This document shows, one piece after another, positions 18,591 through 26,889 of a DNA stretch of 64,000 nt (positions within the stretch are counted from its first letter, which is position 1; each line of letters starts with the position of its first letter). The notes under the pieces are model-generated. The model was not told where the DNA came from and did not search any database. It saw only the letters and a program-made list of their open reading frames with translations. The DNA is from Natranaeroarchaeum sp042663585 (GTDB taxonomy: Archaea; Halobacteriota; Halobacteria; Halobacteriales; Natronoarchaeaceae): the NCBI RefSeq assembly GCF_042663585.1, contig NZ_JBHTAN010000006.1, positions 2,971,205 to 3,035,204 of the forward strand. The letters run 5' to 3'. The translations under genes and the position numbers were made by a program.

Positions 18591-19481
18591 ATGTTAGTTG
18601 GCGACGACACCACGTTCGAGCGGTATCTGGGGGATAGCGACGGGCCGATGTTTCTGTCGGACAGTGACGGGCTTGAAGCGGCGCGCAGCGAGGTCGTCGA
18701 GTTCGTCCGCCGGACCGTCGTCGACGCGAACACGGAGGGAGTCGTCGTCGCGATGAGCGGCGGGATCGACTCCACGCTGACCGCGACGCTCGCCGTCGAG
18801 GCACTGGGAAGTGACCGGGTACTCGGCCTCGGACTGCCGGCCAGCAAGACCGATAGCGTCCACGCCACCGAGGCCAGGACGGTTGCGGACGGCCTCGGGA
18901 TCGAGTTTCAGGAGATACAGCTGAGACCCCTGCTCAAGGCGTTCGAGGAGACTGTCGGAGCCGATTTCGAGGCCGACGCCGATCGTGTGGCGACCGGCAA
19001 CGTCCTCGCCAGACTACGGATGCTCTCCGCGTACTACGCGGCGAACACCCGATCCTTGCTGGTGTTGGGCACGTCGAACCGCTCGGAGCTACTGCTGGGC
19101 TACTACACCAAGTACGGCGACGGTGCGGCCGATCTGTTCCCGCTCGGGGATCTGTACAAGACGGAGGTCCGCTCGCTGGCCGCGCACGTCGGCGTGCCGC
19201 GGCGGATTATCAGCAAGCCGCCGACTGGCGGCCTCTGGTCGGGCCAGACCGACGAATCGGAGATCGGCGCGGGCTACGGGACGCTGGATCGCCTGCTCAG
19301 ACTGCTGATCGACCGCGAGTGCGACGTCGAGACGGCTGCCGACAGGGTCGACGTTCCCGTCGAGACCGCCCAGGACGTCGCGGAGATGTATCTCGACTCC
19401 GCGCACAAGCGCACTCTCCCGCCAATGCCGGGGATCGGCGAGCACAGTGGTGATCGGTCGCGACAGCCGTTTTACCGGTAG
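18591..19481 (+). CDS. nadE: NAD+ synthase, ammonia-dependent
   Basis: The 296-residue enzyme converts nicotinate adenine dinucleotide to NAD+. The PP-loop SGGIDST near residue 55 binds ATP pyrophosphate. LGTSNRSELLLGYYTKYGDG and the downstream KPPTGGLWSGQTDE are NadE signatures. No glutaminase domain is present, so ammonia is the expected nitrogen donor. The ATG at 18591 (MLVGDD) is preferred to a TTG eight codons upstream. It is convergent with rnhB, with one base between stops. Confidence 0.93.
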   Translation: MLVGDDTTFERYLGDSDGPMFLSDSDGLEAARSEVVEFVRRTVVDANTEGVVVAMSGGIDSTLTATLAVEALGSDRVLGLGLPASKTDSVHATEARTVADGLGIEFQEIQLRPLLKAFEETVGADFEADADRVATGNVLARLRMLSAYYAANTRSLLVLGTSNRSELLLGYYTKYGDGAADLFPLGDLYKTEVRSLAAHVGVPRRIISKPPTGGLWSGQTDESEIGAGYGTLDRLLRLLIDRECDVETAADRVDVPVETAQDVAEMYLDSAHKRTLPPMPGIGEHSGDRSRQPFYR

Positions 19482-19482
19482 C

Positions 19483-20130
19483 TCAGAACCCGTCCAGTCC
19501 GGTCTGCTCGGCCTCGGCGAGCAGATCCGCACACGTCTGCCAGCTTTCCCGCGCACACTCCGGGAGGGTTCCGTGCTCGGCGACGTGGGCGTCGAGGAAC
19601 TCGCGAGTGGTCGGATCGCTCGGGTAGCCGCTCCCGACCGGGCCGTATCGCTCCGCGAGCGCGTCGACGTGCCGGTCGCGGGCGACCTTGGCGACGATGC
19701 TCGCCGCGGCGACGATGGCGTACTCGTCGTCGGCGCCGTGTTCGGCCAGCACGTCCGCGCGGAACGGGAGCGCGTCCTCGATGCGTCCCTGGAACCGCGT
19801 TTCGGAAGTGTCACAGGCGTCGACGATGCCGCTGTCACCCGCTCGCGCGACTTCCTGAATCGCCTCGACCTGTGCCTCGACGGTCAGCGTGTTCATGTCC
19901 GTCCCGGGGTCGTCGATCCGTTCGGTCGGGACCTCCGCGGCGGCAGTCCGGACGCGGTCGTCTGCCGCCATCCGCTCGAACAGTTCTTCGCGGCGCTCCC
20001 GCGTGAGCCGTTTGGAGTCGGCGACGCCCGCCGACAGGTCGTCCGGCTCGTCGACTGCGACGGCACCGGCGAACATCGATCCCAGCACCGGTCCGCGTCC
20101 GGCTTCGTCGGCCCCGAATCGGCTACTCAT
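19483..20130 (-). CDS. rnhB: Ribonuclease HII
   Basis: The 215-residue enzyme removes RNA from RNA-DNA hybrids. The N-terminal GADEAGRGPVLG carries the first acidic metal ligands (DE). DSKRLTRERREELF, the central VDACD region and the SIVAKVARDRHVD motif complete the RNase HII pattern. Length is normal. The gene is divergent from atpD. Confidence 0.95.
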   Translation of the reverse strand: MSSRFGADEAGRGPVLGSMFAGAVAVDEPDDLSAGVADSKRLTRERREELFERMAADDRVRTAAAEVPTERIDDPGTDMNTLTVEAQVEAIQEVARAGDSGIVDACDTSETRFQGRIEDALPFRADVLAEHGADDEYAIVAAASIVAKVARDRHVDALAERYGPVGSGYPSDPTTREFLDAHVAEHGTLPECARESWQTCADLLAEAEQTGLDGF

Positions 20131-20246
20131 CGACTGTGCGCTCCCGCTCTCGGGACAAAACGGTTTCGCTCGGAGCTACCGCATTGCCGGGTGACGCCGT
20201 CGAATCTGGTAACAGTTATCCGGCTGGGTTCGTTAGAAGGGAGCAA

Positions 20247-20942
20247 ATGGCCAAAGACGTCAAGCCCACTCGGAAGAACCTGATGGCGATCGAGGATCGC
20301 ATCGAGCTCTCCGAACGGGGCCACGACACGCTCGAAAAGAAGCGTGACGGGCTCATTATGGAGTTCATGGACATCCTCGACCAGGCCCAGGACGTCCGAG
20401 AGGATATGGAAGCGGACTACGAGGCGGCCCAGAAGACGATCAACATGGCTCGCGCGATGGAAGGCGACGTGGCCGTTCGCGGCGCTGCAGCCGCGCTCCA
20501 GGAACACCCCGAGATCACCACGGAGTCGAAAAACATCATGGGCGTCGTCGTCCCGCAGATCGAGTCGACGCGCGTCAAAAAGAGCCTCGACCAGCGTGGC
20601 TACGGCGTTCTCGGCACGTCTTCGCGCATCGACGAGGTCGCGGAGTCCTACGAGGAACTGCTCGAATCGATCATCCTCGCGGCGGAGGTCGAGACGGCGA
20701 TGAAGAAGATGCTCGACGAAATCGAGACGACGAAACGCCGCGTCAACGCCCTGGAGTTCAAGCTCCTGCCCGACCTGTACACCAATCAGGAGTATATCGA
20801 GCAGAAACTCGAAGAGCAGGAGCGCGAAGAGATCTTCCGCATGAAGAAGATCAAGGAGAAAAAGGAAGAGGCAGAAGCCGAAGAGAAGGCGGAAGCCGAA
20901 GCCGAGGCCGCGGCGCTCGAAGAAGCACAGGCAAGCGACTGA
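20247..20942 (+). CDS. atpD: A/V-type ATP synthase subunit D
   Basis: The 231-residue, largely coiled-coil protein begins MAKDVKPTRKNLMAIEDRI, the classic subunit D N-terminus, with LEFKLLPDLY near residue 175. A Glu/Ala/Lys-rich tail (AEAEEKAEAEAEAAALEE) follows. Subunit D is the central rotor stalk linking the catalytic A3B3 head to the membrane ring. The other atp genes are not in the window; rnhB lies upstream on the other strand. The start at 20247 is set by homology and is preceded by gggag. Confidence 0.93.
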   Translation: MAKDVKPTRKNLMAIEDRIELSERGHDTLEKKRDGLIMEFMDILDQAQDVREDMEADYEAAQKTINMARAMEGDVAVRGAAAALQEHPEITTESKNIMGVVVPQIESTRVKKSLDQRGYGVLGTSSRIDEVAESYEELLESIILAAEVETAMKKMLDEIETTKRRVNALEFKLLPDLYTNQEYIEQKLEEQEREEIFRMKKIKEKKEEAEAEEKAEAEAEAAALEEAQASD

Positions 20943-20943
20943 T

Positions 20944-21339
20944 ATGGCCTGTTCGGCGTGTGGCGAATCGACGGTCGTCGTTGCCGTCCCCCAGACCGTC
21001 CGTCAGCATGCCCCCGACGATGCGGACCGGATCGCGATCTGTTCTACCTGTCTCTCGATCGCCCCAACAGACGCATACGCGACCGACAGTCCCGACTTCA
21101 CCTCGATCAGCGGTGCGTTCCCTGCCGACGCCGAGAGCGCGGTCGGCGTCGCCGTGCTCGTTCACCTGCTCGACTCGCTGGTGCACAACCGCGACTCGAT
21201 CCAGTCGCTCGTCGACTGGCTCGAAACGCAGGGGACGGACGTCTTCTTGGTGATCGACCGCCTCGCTACTGATCCCTCGCTGGAGCCAGCAGTCGACCTC
21301 GAACGGCGGCGAACGCAGCTAGCGCAGTTCGTCGAGTGA
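20944..21339 (+). CDS. Haloarchaeal zinc-ribbon protein next to atpD (probably DUF6276)
   Basis: The 131-residue protein starts two bases after atpD, so it is very likely co-transcribed. CSACG near the N-terminus and CSTC about 30 residues later form a zinc ribbon. The rest is a helical domain (GVAVLVHLLDSLVHNRDSIQ). I believe this is the haloarchaeal family labelled DUF6276, but that is from memory. Function is unknown. The tight spacing suggests conservation of the pair rather than a proven role in the ATPase. Confidence 0.75.
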   Translation: MACSACGESTVVVAVPQTVRQHAPDDADRIAICSTCLSIAPTDAYATDSPDFTSISGAFPADAESAVGVAVLVHLLDSLVHNRDSIQSLVDWLETQGTDVFLVIDRLATDPSLEPAVDLERRRTQLAQFVE

Positions 21340-21347
21340 GTGTCTAG

Positions 21348-22379
21348 TTATTCTCCTTCAGTGTCTGCGGCCGACACCACCGCCGAGCGCTGGCGCTGTA
21401 GCTCGGCCGGAAGCCGCTCGTAGACGGAGTCAAATATCTCGTCTGGCTCCGAGTCTGGCATCGCCTCGACGCGCTCGATGGCGTCGTCGACAGCCGCTTC
21501 GGCGTCCGCACGGATCTCCTCGTCCGTCTCGTCGTCGAGAAGCCCCTGCTCGCGGAGATACGTCTCGTAGCGCTCCAGCGGATCCGTCGTGCGCCACTCG
21601 GGGAGATCCCCTTCGTCGTCGCGATATCGCGACGGGTCGTCGCTGGTCGTGTGCGCGCCGAGGCGGTAGGTCAGGCTCTCGATCAGAACGGGGCCGGTGT
21701 CGTGCGCCGTCGCCAGCGCGTCCGCGACGGTCTCGGCGACTGCGATAGGATCTATCCCGTCGACGCGGACGCCCTCGAAGCCGTAGGCGGTCGCCTTCTG
21801 TGCGATGGTCTCGCTTGCCGTCTGGCGCTCGCGGGGCAACGAGATGGCCCAGCCGTTGTTCTCACAGCAGAAGACGACCGGCGCGTCGAAGACGCCCGCG
21901 ACGTTCATCGCCTCGTGGAAATCGCCCTCGCTCGTCGCGCCGTCGCCGAAGAGCGTCAGGATGGCGTGGTCGTCGTCGCGGTACTGGGTGGCCATCCCGA
22001 GGCCCACGGCGTGGGGTAACTGGGTCGCGATGGGGACGGCCTGCGGGAAGACCGGAACCTCATGCCCGGACTGGAACTCCGCGTAGCCCTTTCGGAACGC
22101 GAACAGGTCGCTCATCGGGACGCCGCGAGCTATCTGGGTAGCGTTCGAGCGGTACGTCGGGACGAGCCAGTCCGTCGCTTCCATGGCGTGGGCGACGCCC
22201 ACCTGTGTCGCTTCCTGCCCACGGAACGGTGGATAGCCGCTCATCCAGCCACGGCGCTGGAGCGCGAGCGCCCGGTCGTCGAACTGGCGCGCGCGAACCA
22301 TCTCTCGGTAGAGGTCGACCGCCTCGGCTTCGGTCACCGCTGTCTCCGCGACGTCCCGCTCGCCGATAGCCCGGTGCAT
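21348..22379 (-). CDS. 2-oxoacid dehydrogenase E1 component, alpha subunit
   Basis: The 343-residue thiamine diphosphate enzyme subunit has the cofactor motif GDGATSEGDFHEAMN...CENN. YPPFRGQEATQVGVAHAM and the SLTYRLGAHTTSDDPSRYR phosphorylation-loop region are typical of pyruvate or branched-chain 2-oxoacid dehydrogenase E1 alpha. It would decarboxylate a 2-oxoacid and pass the acyl group to E2. No E1 beta, E2 or E3 gene is adjacent, so the substrate and even the partner are unresolved. It is convergent with the upstream DUF6276-like gene. Confidence 0.85.
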   Translation of the reverse strand: MHRAIGERDVAETAVTEAEAVDLYREMVRARQFDDRALALQRRGWMSGYPPFRGQEATQVGVAHAMEATDWLVPTYRSNATQIARGVPMSDLFAFRKGYAEFQSGHEVPVFPQAVPIATQLPHAVGLGMATQYRDDDHAILTLFGDGATSEGDFHEAMNVAGVFDAPVVFCCENNGWAISLPRERQTASETIAQKATAYGFEGVRVDGIDPIAVAETVADALATAHDTGPVLIESLTYRLGAHTTSDDPSRYRDDEGDLPEWRTTDPLERYETYLREQGLLDDETDEEIRADAEAAVDDAIERVEAMPDSEPDEIFDSVYERLPAELQRQRSAVVSAADTEGE

Positions 22380-22478
22380 ACCTCACAGTTGCTCGCTCCC
22401 GGCAAAACCGTTACCCCGGTCCCGGGATCGCTCGCCGGTATCCGACAGGACAAAGACCGAGCAGCGACTACCCCGGGT

Positions 22479-22798
22479 ATGGTCGCAGTGAGCACGGTGA
22501 TCGGCTACGGCATTCTCCTGACCGTCCACACGGCGATTGCGGCGATAGCCACGCGCTTTTTCCGCATCCGGTTGACGACTCGGTGGGGGCAGCGCTGTAC
22601 GCGGCGCTTCTCATCCCGTTACTGCTGGTCGTGTCGACGATGCTGCTGAGCGGCCCGTTCGGTATCGGTACCGCGGCGGGCGATCGGACGACCGCTCTGG
22701 TCGTCGTTATCGGCATCCCGCTCACGCTCGGTATCGCGATTGATCTGCTCTGGATGCCACATCCCGACGAAGTCGAACTGCCGGACACGACCGGATGA
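22479..22798 (+). pseudogene. Small haloarchaeal membrane protein, frameshifted
   Basis: Two frames together make one protein. The ATG at 22479 starts an N-terminal part with helix ILLTVHTAIAAIATRFFRIR. From about 22586 another frame continues with ALYAALLIPLLLVVSTML and IDLLWMPHPDEVELPD. The break lies in the five-G run at 22585-22589. One added G gives a continuous 106-residue protein with three helices, resembling the haloarchaeal family I recall as DUF7991. A single-base deletion, in the DNA or in the sequence record, is the simplest reading. Function unknown. Confidence 0.7.
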
Positions 22799-22897
22799 GG
22801 GCGCGACTACCGGATACGTCGAACTACTGTATCACAACCCTTTTACTGGATCCCGCAGTAGCACAGGATACAGATGGCAGGTGGCTGCTTTACAGGC

Positions 22898-22911
22898 CGG
22901 GCGCTCGCCCG
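22898..22911 (+). other. Perfect hairpin in the thrS leader
   Basis: CGGGCG-CT-CGCCCG forms a 6-base-pair stem in the untranslated stretch between a promoter-like ttttactgga (22841-22850) and thrS. A 14-codon open frame from the ATG at 22874 runs through it to TAA at 22918. It may be a simple structural element or part of leader control. There is no direct evidence of function. Confidence 0.35.
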
Positions 22912-22966
22912 TAACTAACTACAACTCCCGCCTGCCGATTCTCTCGCTGGTCACCACCGACCAGCC

Positions 22967-22973
22967 GGAGGTG
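22967..22973 (+). promoter_or_regulatory. Strong Shine-Dalgarno site of thrS
   Basis: GGAGGTG is a full complement to the archaeal 16S 3' end and lies five bases before the thrS ATG. This is notable here because several other genes in the window look leaderless. It fixes the thrS start and implies a leadered mRNA. Confidence 0.7.
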
Positions 22974-22978
22974 CACCA

Positions 22979-24928
22979 ATGTCTCAGGATGTAGATTCAG
23001 CGGACGAAATATCGGTAGTACTGCCCGACGGTTCCGAACTTAGCGTCGAGCGTGGCGCGACCGTCGAGGACGTCGCCTACGAGATCGGGCCCGGCCTCGG
23101 CCGCGACACTGTCGCCGGTCGGATCGACGGGGAACTCGTCTCCAAGCACGAGCCGATCCACGACGACGGCGTCGAGATCGAGATCGTCACCGAGGACTCC
23201 GACGAGGCGCTGCGCGTGATGCGCCACTCGGCCTCGCACTGCCTCGCACAGGCCGTCGAACGGCTCTACGACGACGTCCAGCTAGCGATCGGTCCGCCAA
23301 CCGACGAGGGCTTCTATTACGACTTCGACGATATCGACCTCGACGAGGAGGACCTGGACGAGATCAAAGCCGAGATGGAGGAGATCATCGAGGCCGACTA
23401 CGACATCGAGCGAGAGGAAGTCTCGATCGAGGAGGCTCGCGAGCGACTCGCGGACCAGCGCTACAAACTCGAACTCCTCGAGGAGTTCGCCGACGAGAAC
23501 GACACGGTCACGTTCTACAGCCAGGGCGAGTGGGAAGACCTCTGTGCCGGCCCGCACGTCGAGTCGACCGGCGAGATCGGGGCGGTCGACCTGCTGGAGA
23601 TCGCCGCCGCCTACTGGCGGGGCGACGAGGAGAACCCCATGCAGACTCGCGTCTACGGCACCGCCTTCGAGAGCGAAGCGGAACTGGAGGAGTACCACGA
23701 GCGCCAGCGCGAGGCCGAACGCCGTGACCACCGCAAGATCGGTGCGGAGATGGACCTGTTCTCGATCCAGGAGGTCACCGGCCCCGGCCTGCCGCTCTAT
23801 CACCCACCGGGGAAGACGATCCTGCGCGAACTGGAGTCCTTCGTCGCCGATCTGAACCTCGACGCCGGCTACGAGTACGTCGAGACGCCACACCTGTTCA
23901 AGACCGACCTCTGGGAGAAGAGCGGCCACTACGAGAACTATCAGGACGACATGTTCGTCTTTGACGTCGGCGAGGACGAGTACGGTCTCAAGCCGATGAA
24001 CTGCCCGGGCCACGCCGCAATCTACGACGATAGCTCGTGGTCCTACCGGGACATGCCGATCAAGTACGCCGAGAACGGCAAAGTGTATCGGAAAGAACAG
24101 CGTGGCGAACTCTCCGGCCTCTCACGAGTCTGGGCGTTCACCATCGACGACGGTCACCTGTTCGTCCGGCCCGACGACATCCGTCAGGAGGTCGAACAGA
24201 TCATGGACATGATCGACGACGTGCTCACCACCTTCGATCTGGAGTACGACGTGGCGCTCGCGACCCGGCCCGAGAAGAGCGTCGGAAGCGACGAGATCTG
24301 GGACCGCGCCGAGTCACAACTCGAGAGCGTCCTCGAAAGCCGATCGATCGAGTACGACGTCGAAGAGGGCGACGGCGCGTTCTACGGCCCGAAGATCGAC
24401 TTCGGGTTTGAGGATGCGATCGGTCGCCGCTGGGACGGCCCGACCGTCCAACTCGACTTCAACATGCCCGAGCGCTTCGACCTGTCCTACGTCGGCGAGG
24501 ACAACGAGGACCACAAGCCGGTGATGATCCACCGCGCGCTCTACGGTAGCTACGAGCGCTTTTTCATGGTGCTCATCGAGCACTTCGCGGGCAACTTCCC
24601 GCTGTGGCTCGCCCCCGAGCAGGTCCGCGTCCTGCCGATCAGCGACGCGAACCTCGGCTACGCCCACCGCGTCAAAAACGAGTTCGACGAGTTCCGCGCC
24701 GAGGTCGACGACCGCGACAGCACCATCGAGCGCAAGATCCGCGCGGCCCACGACGACCGCGTGCCCTACATGATCATCGTCGGCGACAACGAGGAGGAAG
24801 ACGGCAACATCTCGGTTCGTGACCGCTTCGAGGACCAGGAGTACGACGTCGAAATCGAGACGTTCCGCGATCACCTGCGCTCCGAACGCGACGAAAAGCG
24901 GATCGAACCGGACTTCCTCGCGGACTGA
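22979..24928 (+). CDS. thrS: Threonyl-tRNA synthetase
   Basis: The 649-residue class II synthetase charges tRNA-Thr. A TGS domain (residues ~10-75) is followed by an editing domain of the bacterial type with HSASH near residue 82 and CAGPHVESTGEIG near 185. The catalytic core has LKPMNCPGHAAIY (zinc Cys), YRKEQRGELSGLSRVW (motif 2) and VMIHRALYGSYERFFMVLIE (motif 3). The C-terminal anticodon-binding domain holds RVLPISDANLGYA and KIRAAHDDRVPYMIIVGDNE. Many archaea use a different editing domain, so this is a bacterial-like ThrRS. A perfect Shine-Dalgarno precedes it. Confidence 0.96.
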   Translation: MSQDVDSADEISVVLPDGSELSVERGATVEDVAYEIGPGLGRDTVAGRIDGELVSKHEPIHDDGVEIEIVTEDSDEALRVMRHSASHCLAQAVERLYDDVQLAIGPPTDEGFYYDFDDIDLDEEDLDEIKAEMEEIIEADYDIEREEVSIEEARERLADQRYKLELLEEFADENDTVTFYSQGEWEDLCAGPHVESTGEIGAVDLLEIAAAYWRGDEENPMQTRVYGTAFESEAELEEYHERQREAERRDHRKIGAEMDLFSIQEVTGPGLPLYHPPGKTILRELESFVADLNLDAGYEYVETPHLFKTDLWEKSGHYENYQDDMFVFDVGEDEYGLKPMNCPGHAAIYDDSSWSYRDMPIKYAENGKVYRKEQRGELSGLSRVWAFTIDDGHLFVRPDDIRQEVEQIMDMIDDVLTTFDLEYDVALATRPEKSVGSDEIWDRAESQLESVLESRSIEYDVEEGDGAFYGPKIDFGFEDAIGRRWDGPTVQLDFNMPERFDLSYVGEDNEDHKPVMIHRALYGSYERFFMVLIEHFAGNFPLWLAPEQVRVLPISDANLGYAHRVKNEFDEFRAEVDDRDSTIERKIRAAHDDRVPYMIIVGDNEEEDGNISVRDRFEDQEYDVEIETFRDHLRSERDEKRIEPDFLAD

Positions 24929-25054
24929 CGCTTTTCGGCGAGCCTTTCTCGCGGTCAGTTTACAGGTATGCACGCTGAGAGATCCACGTTCGTGGACATC
25001 AGCCCCCCCGTCAGTATCGTAACCACCATACTTGTGGAACCGTGCATAGGTCGT

Positions 25055-25765
25055 ATGAACAGAGCAGAGAAGGCGGCCCTCCAGTTGCGCGCGGTTTCGG
25101 TTCTCCGTATGCTCAAGGAGACGCGCACGTACGACGAACTCGCCGAACTCACCGGACTCCCGGCCGGCGATCTCAACCGGTACGTCAACGGTCACGTCCT
25201 GCCGAGCGACGACCGTGCCCGAGAGGTCGTCTCCGGCGTCGGCCGCGACGCGCTGGCGGCGGAACTCGAAGACCGCGTTAAAACGGACGAGGAGGGCTAC
25301 GTCGACAACTCCTCTATCGTCTTCGATCAGTCTTTTCTGGATCTCGCGGCCCCGGTCGCGGCCGAGTCCTTCGAGTTCGACCGGCCGGACGTCGTGCTCA
25401 CGGCGGCCACCGACGGCATCACGCTTGCGGCCGCCATCGCGAGTTACTACGGCGGGCGCTCGGCCTACGCGAAACAGTCCAAAGAGACCGCGGTCGAGGA
25501 CTTCATCGAGTCCCGCCAGCGGCTTCAGTCCGGGATCGAACTGACCTACTACCTGCCGGCATGCTCGATCAACGAGGGCGACACCGTGCTGGTCGTCGAC
25601 GACCTCATCCGCTCGGGCGAGACCCAGGAACTCCTGCTCGATATCGCCGAACGCGCCGGCGCTGAGATCGGCGGCGTCTTCACCCTGATCGCGGTCGGCG
25701 ACGACGGTATCGAGCGCGCTCGGGAGCGGACCGACGCACCAGTGAGTGCGCTCATCGAGTTCTGA
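25055..25765 (+). CDS. gfcR: GfcR-type regulator: HTH plus phosphoribosyltransferase domain
   Basis: The 236-residue protein has an N-terminal HTH (residues ~8-50, TYDELAELTGLPAGDLNRYV). A type I PRTase fold follows, with the PRPP loop VLVVDDLIRSGETQ near residue 185. This arrangement is that of the haloarchaeal PyrE-like regulator GfcR, reported to control sugar catabolism genes, rather than of true orotate phosphoribosyltransferase. The ATG at 25055 is chosen over an upstream start that lacks conserved sequence. The A of the start lies in a stretch with short inverted repeats (cacgttcgtgga). Confidence 0.8.
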   Translation: MNRAEKAALQLRAVSVLRMLKETRTYDELAELTGLPAGDLNRYVNGHVLPSDDRAREVVSGVGRDALAAELEDRVKTDEEGYVDNSSIVFDQSFLDLAAPVAAESFEFDRPDVVLTAATDGITLAAAIASYYGGRSAYAKQSKETAVEDFIESRQRLQSGIELTYYLPACSINEGDTVLVVDDLIRSGETQELLLDIAERAGAEIGGVFTLIAVGDDGIERARERTDAPVSALIEF

Positions 25766-25821
25766 TCGCTCTCTCGTAGCGATCTGTCCGCAGTTCTCTC
25801 GTACAAATGAAAATACGGAAA

Positions 25822-25905
25822 TGAGGGAGCTGGGATTTGAACCCAGGAACTCCTACGAGACGGGTTCTTAAGACCCGCGCCGTTGGCCTGCTTGGCTACT
25901 CCCTC
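25822..25905 (-). tRNA. tRNA-Leu (anticodon TAA)
   Basis: Read on the minus strand, the acceptor stem GAGGGAG pairs with CTCCCTC. The D arm is GCC...GGC. The anticodon arm CGGGT-CTTAAGA-ACCCG gives anticodon TAA. A long class II variable arm follows, then the T arm CTGGG-TTCAAAT-CCCAG, with A as discriminator. The large variable arm and A73 fit leucine. CCA is not encoded, and no intron is visible. Confidence 0.95.
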
Positions 25906-25953
25906 GCTGCGCTCGTAGCTAACTGGCCCGGCGGTTTACAGTCTTGCGGTTGG

Positions 25954-26298
25954 TCACCGCTCCAGGCTGAGGGTGCCGTCGCCGTGGGGATCGGGTGCGA
26001 CCTCTTCGCTGGTGCGCCGGTCGATGACGTAGATACAGCCATCGCCCTTGTTCGCCGGGCAGGCCTCCGCCGCGCTGACGTTCTCGTCGAGGTCGTCCTC
26101 GCCGATGTAGTAGGATCGGGGGCTTGCCATTCCGCTTTTGATGTCCATCTCCCAGTTACTCGCTACCTCGGCGCATTTGCCCGCGCCGAAACACGCGCTG
26201 GCGTCGAAGATGATCTTGTAGGGCTTCTCCTCCGTCGGGGGTGCGTTGCTGTCACCGAACGACGTCGGATCCTGCAGTTCGGCATCCAGATCGCTCAT
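25954..26298 (-). CDS. Small [Fe-S] ferredoxin
   Basis: The 114-residue protein has cluster ligands in DASACFGAGKCAEV and, after a 35-residue loop, ACPANKGDGCIYVID. This is the single-cluster 3Fe-4S/4Fe-4S ferredoxin pattern, distinct from the plant-type 2Fe-2S ferredoxin common in haloarchaea. N- and C-terminal acidic extensions are typical of halophilic versions. It would shuttle electrons in the cytoplasm; no partner oxidoreductase is adjacent. The cluster type is not decidable by eye. Confidence 0.8.
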   Translation of the reverse strand: MSDLDAELQDPTSFGDSNAPPTEEKPYKIIFDASACFGAGKCAEVASNWEMDIKSGMASPRSYYIGEDDLDENVSAAEACPANKGDGCIYVIDRRTSEEVAPDPHGDGTLSLER

Positions 26299-26418
26299 TA
26301 CTCACTCGAACGAACTGGATCGTCTTTCGGCTTACGGTCCGCGCGGCCCCGTAGCCCGCGCCCGATCCCTAATGAATACCCCAAAACGTTTAATCGCTGA
26401 CAGTATACTTCCCGTAGT

Positions 26419-26880
26419 ATGTCGATGACCCTGCTGACGGTCGGTGCGGCCCTCCTCCTCGCCGGTAGCGCCTTCGCGTGGGTATCCGAGATACCCATGG
26501 CGGGGGTCGTGAGTGCGATCAGCGGTGTGAGCTTTATTCTTGGCGTCGTGCTCGGCGACGCCTACGACTGGGCACCGAAAACGGTTGCCGCCGGCGTGTT
26601 CACATTTACGGGCGTCTCGATGGTAGTGCTCGGCTGTGCGCTCGGCTTCGGCGACCGGTTCCGGTTGCTCGACGGACTCGGGACTGAGCGACGTGAGAAC
26701 GCGGCGGAGTCAGGGCGATTCCTCGGCGCGTGGTCGACGGCCCTCGGTGGCTTCGTCGCACTGGTCGGCGTGGCGACCTACCAGACGGTGACGCCCCCGC
26801 CGATCTGGTGGGGCTTTGCTATCGCCTGCGTCGTCTTCTCGTGGTGGGCGATGCTCGGAATCCGCCGATCAGTGTCGTAG
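26419..26880 (+). CDS. Four-helix membrane protein, function unknown
   Basis: The 153-residue protein has about four transmembrane helices: residues ~3-22, 28-50, 58-78 and 125-150. No charged catalytic motif is seen. It has its own promoter region after the divergent ferredoxin gene and is convergent with the cyclophilin gene. I do not recognise the family. Confidence 0.65.
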   Translation: MSMTLLTVGAALLLAGSAFAWVSEIPMAGVVSAISGVSFILGVVLGDAYDWAPKTVAAGVFTFTGVSMVVLGCALGFGDRFRLLDGLGTERRENAAESGRFLGAWSTALGGFVALVGVATYQTVTPPPIWWGFAIACVVFSWWAMLGIRRSVS

Positions 26881-26889
26881 TGTGCGGTG

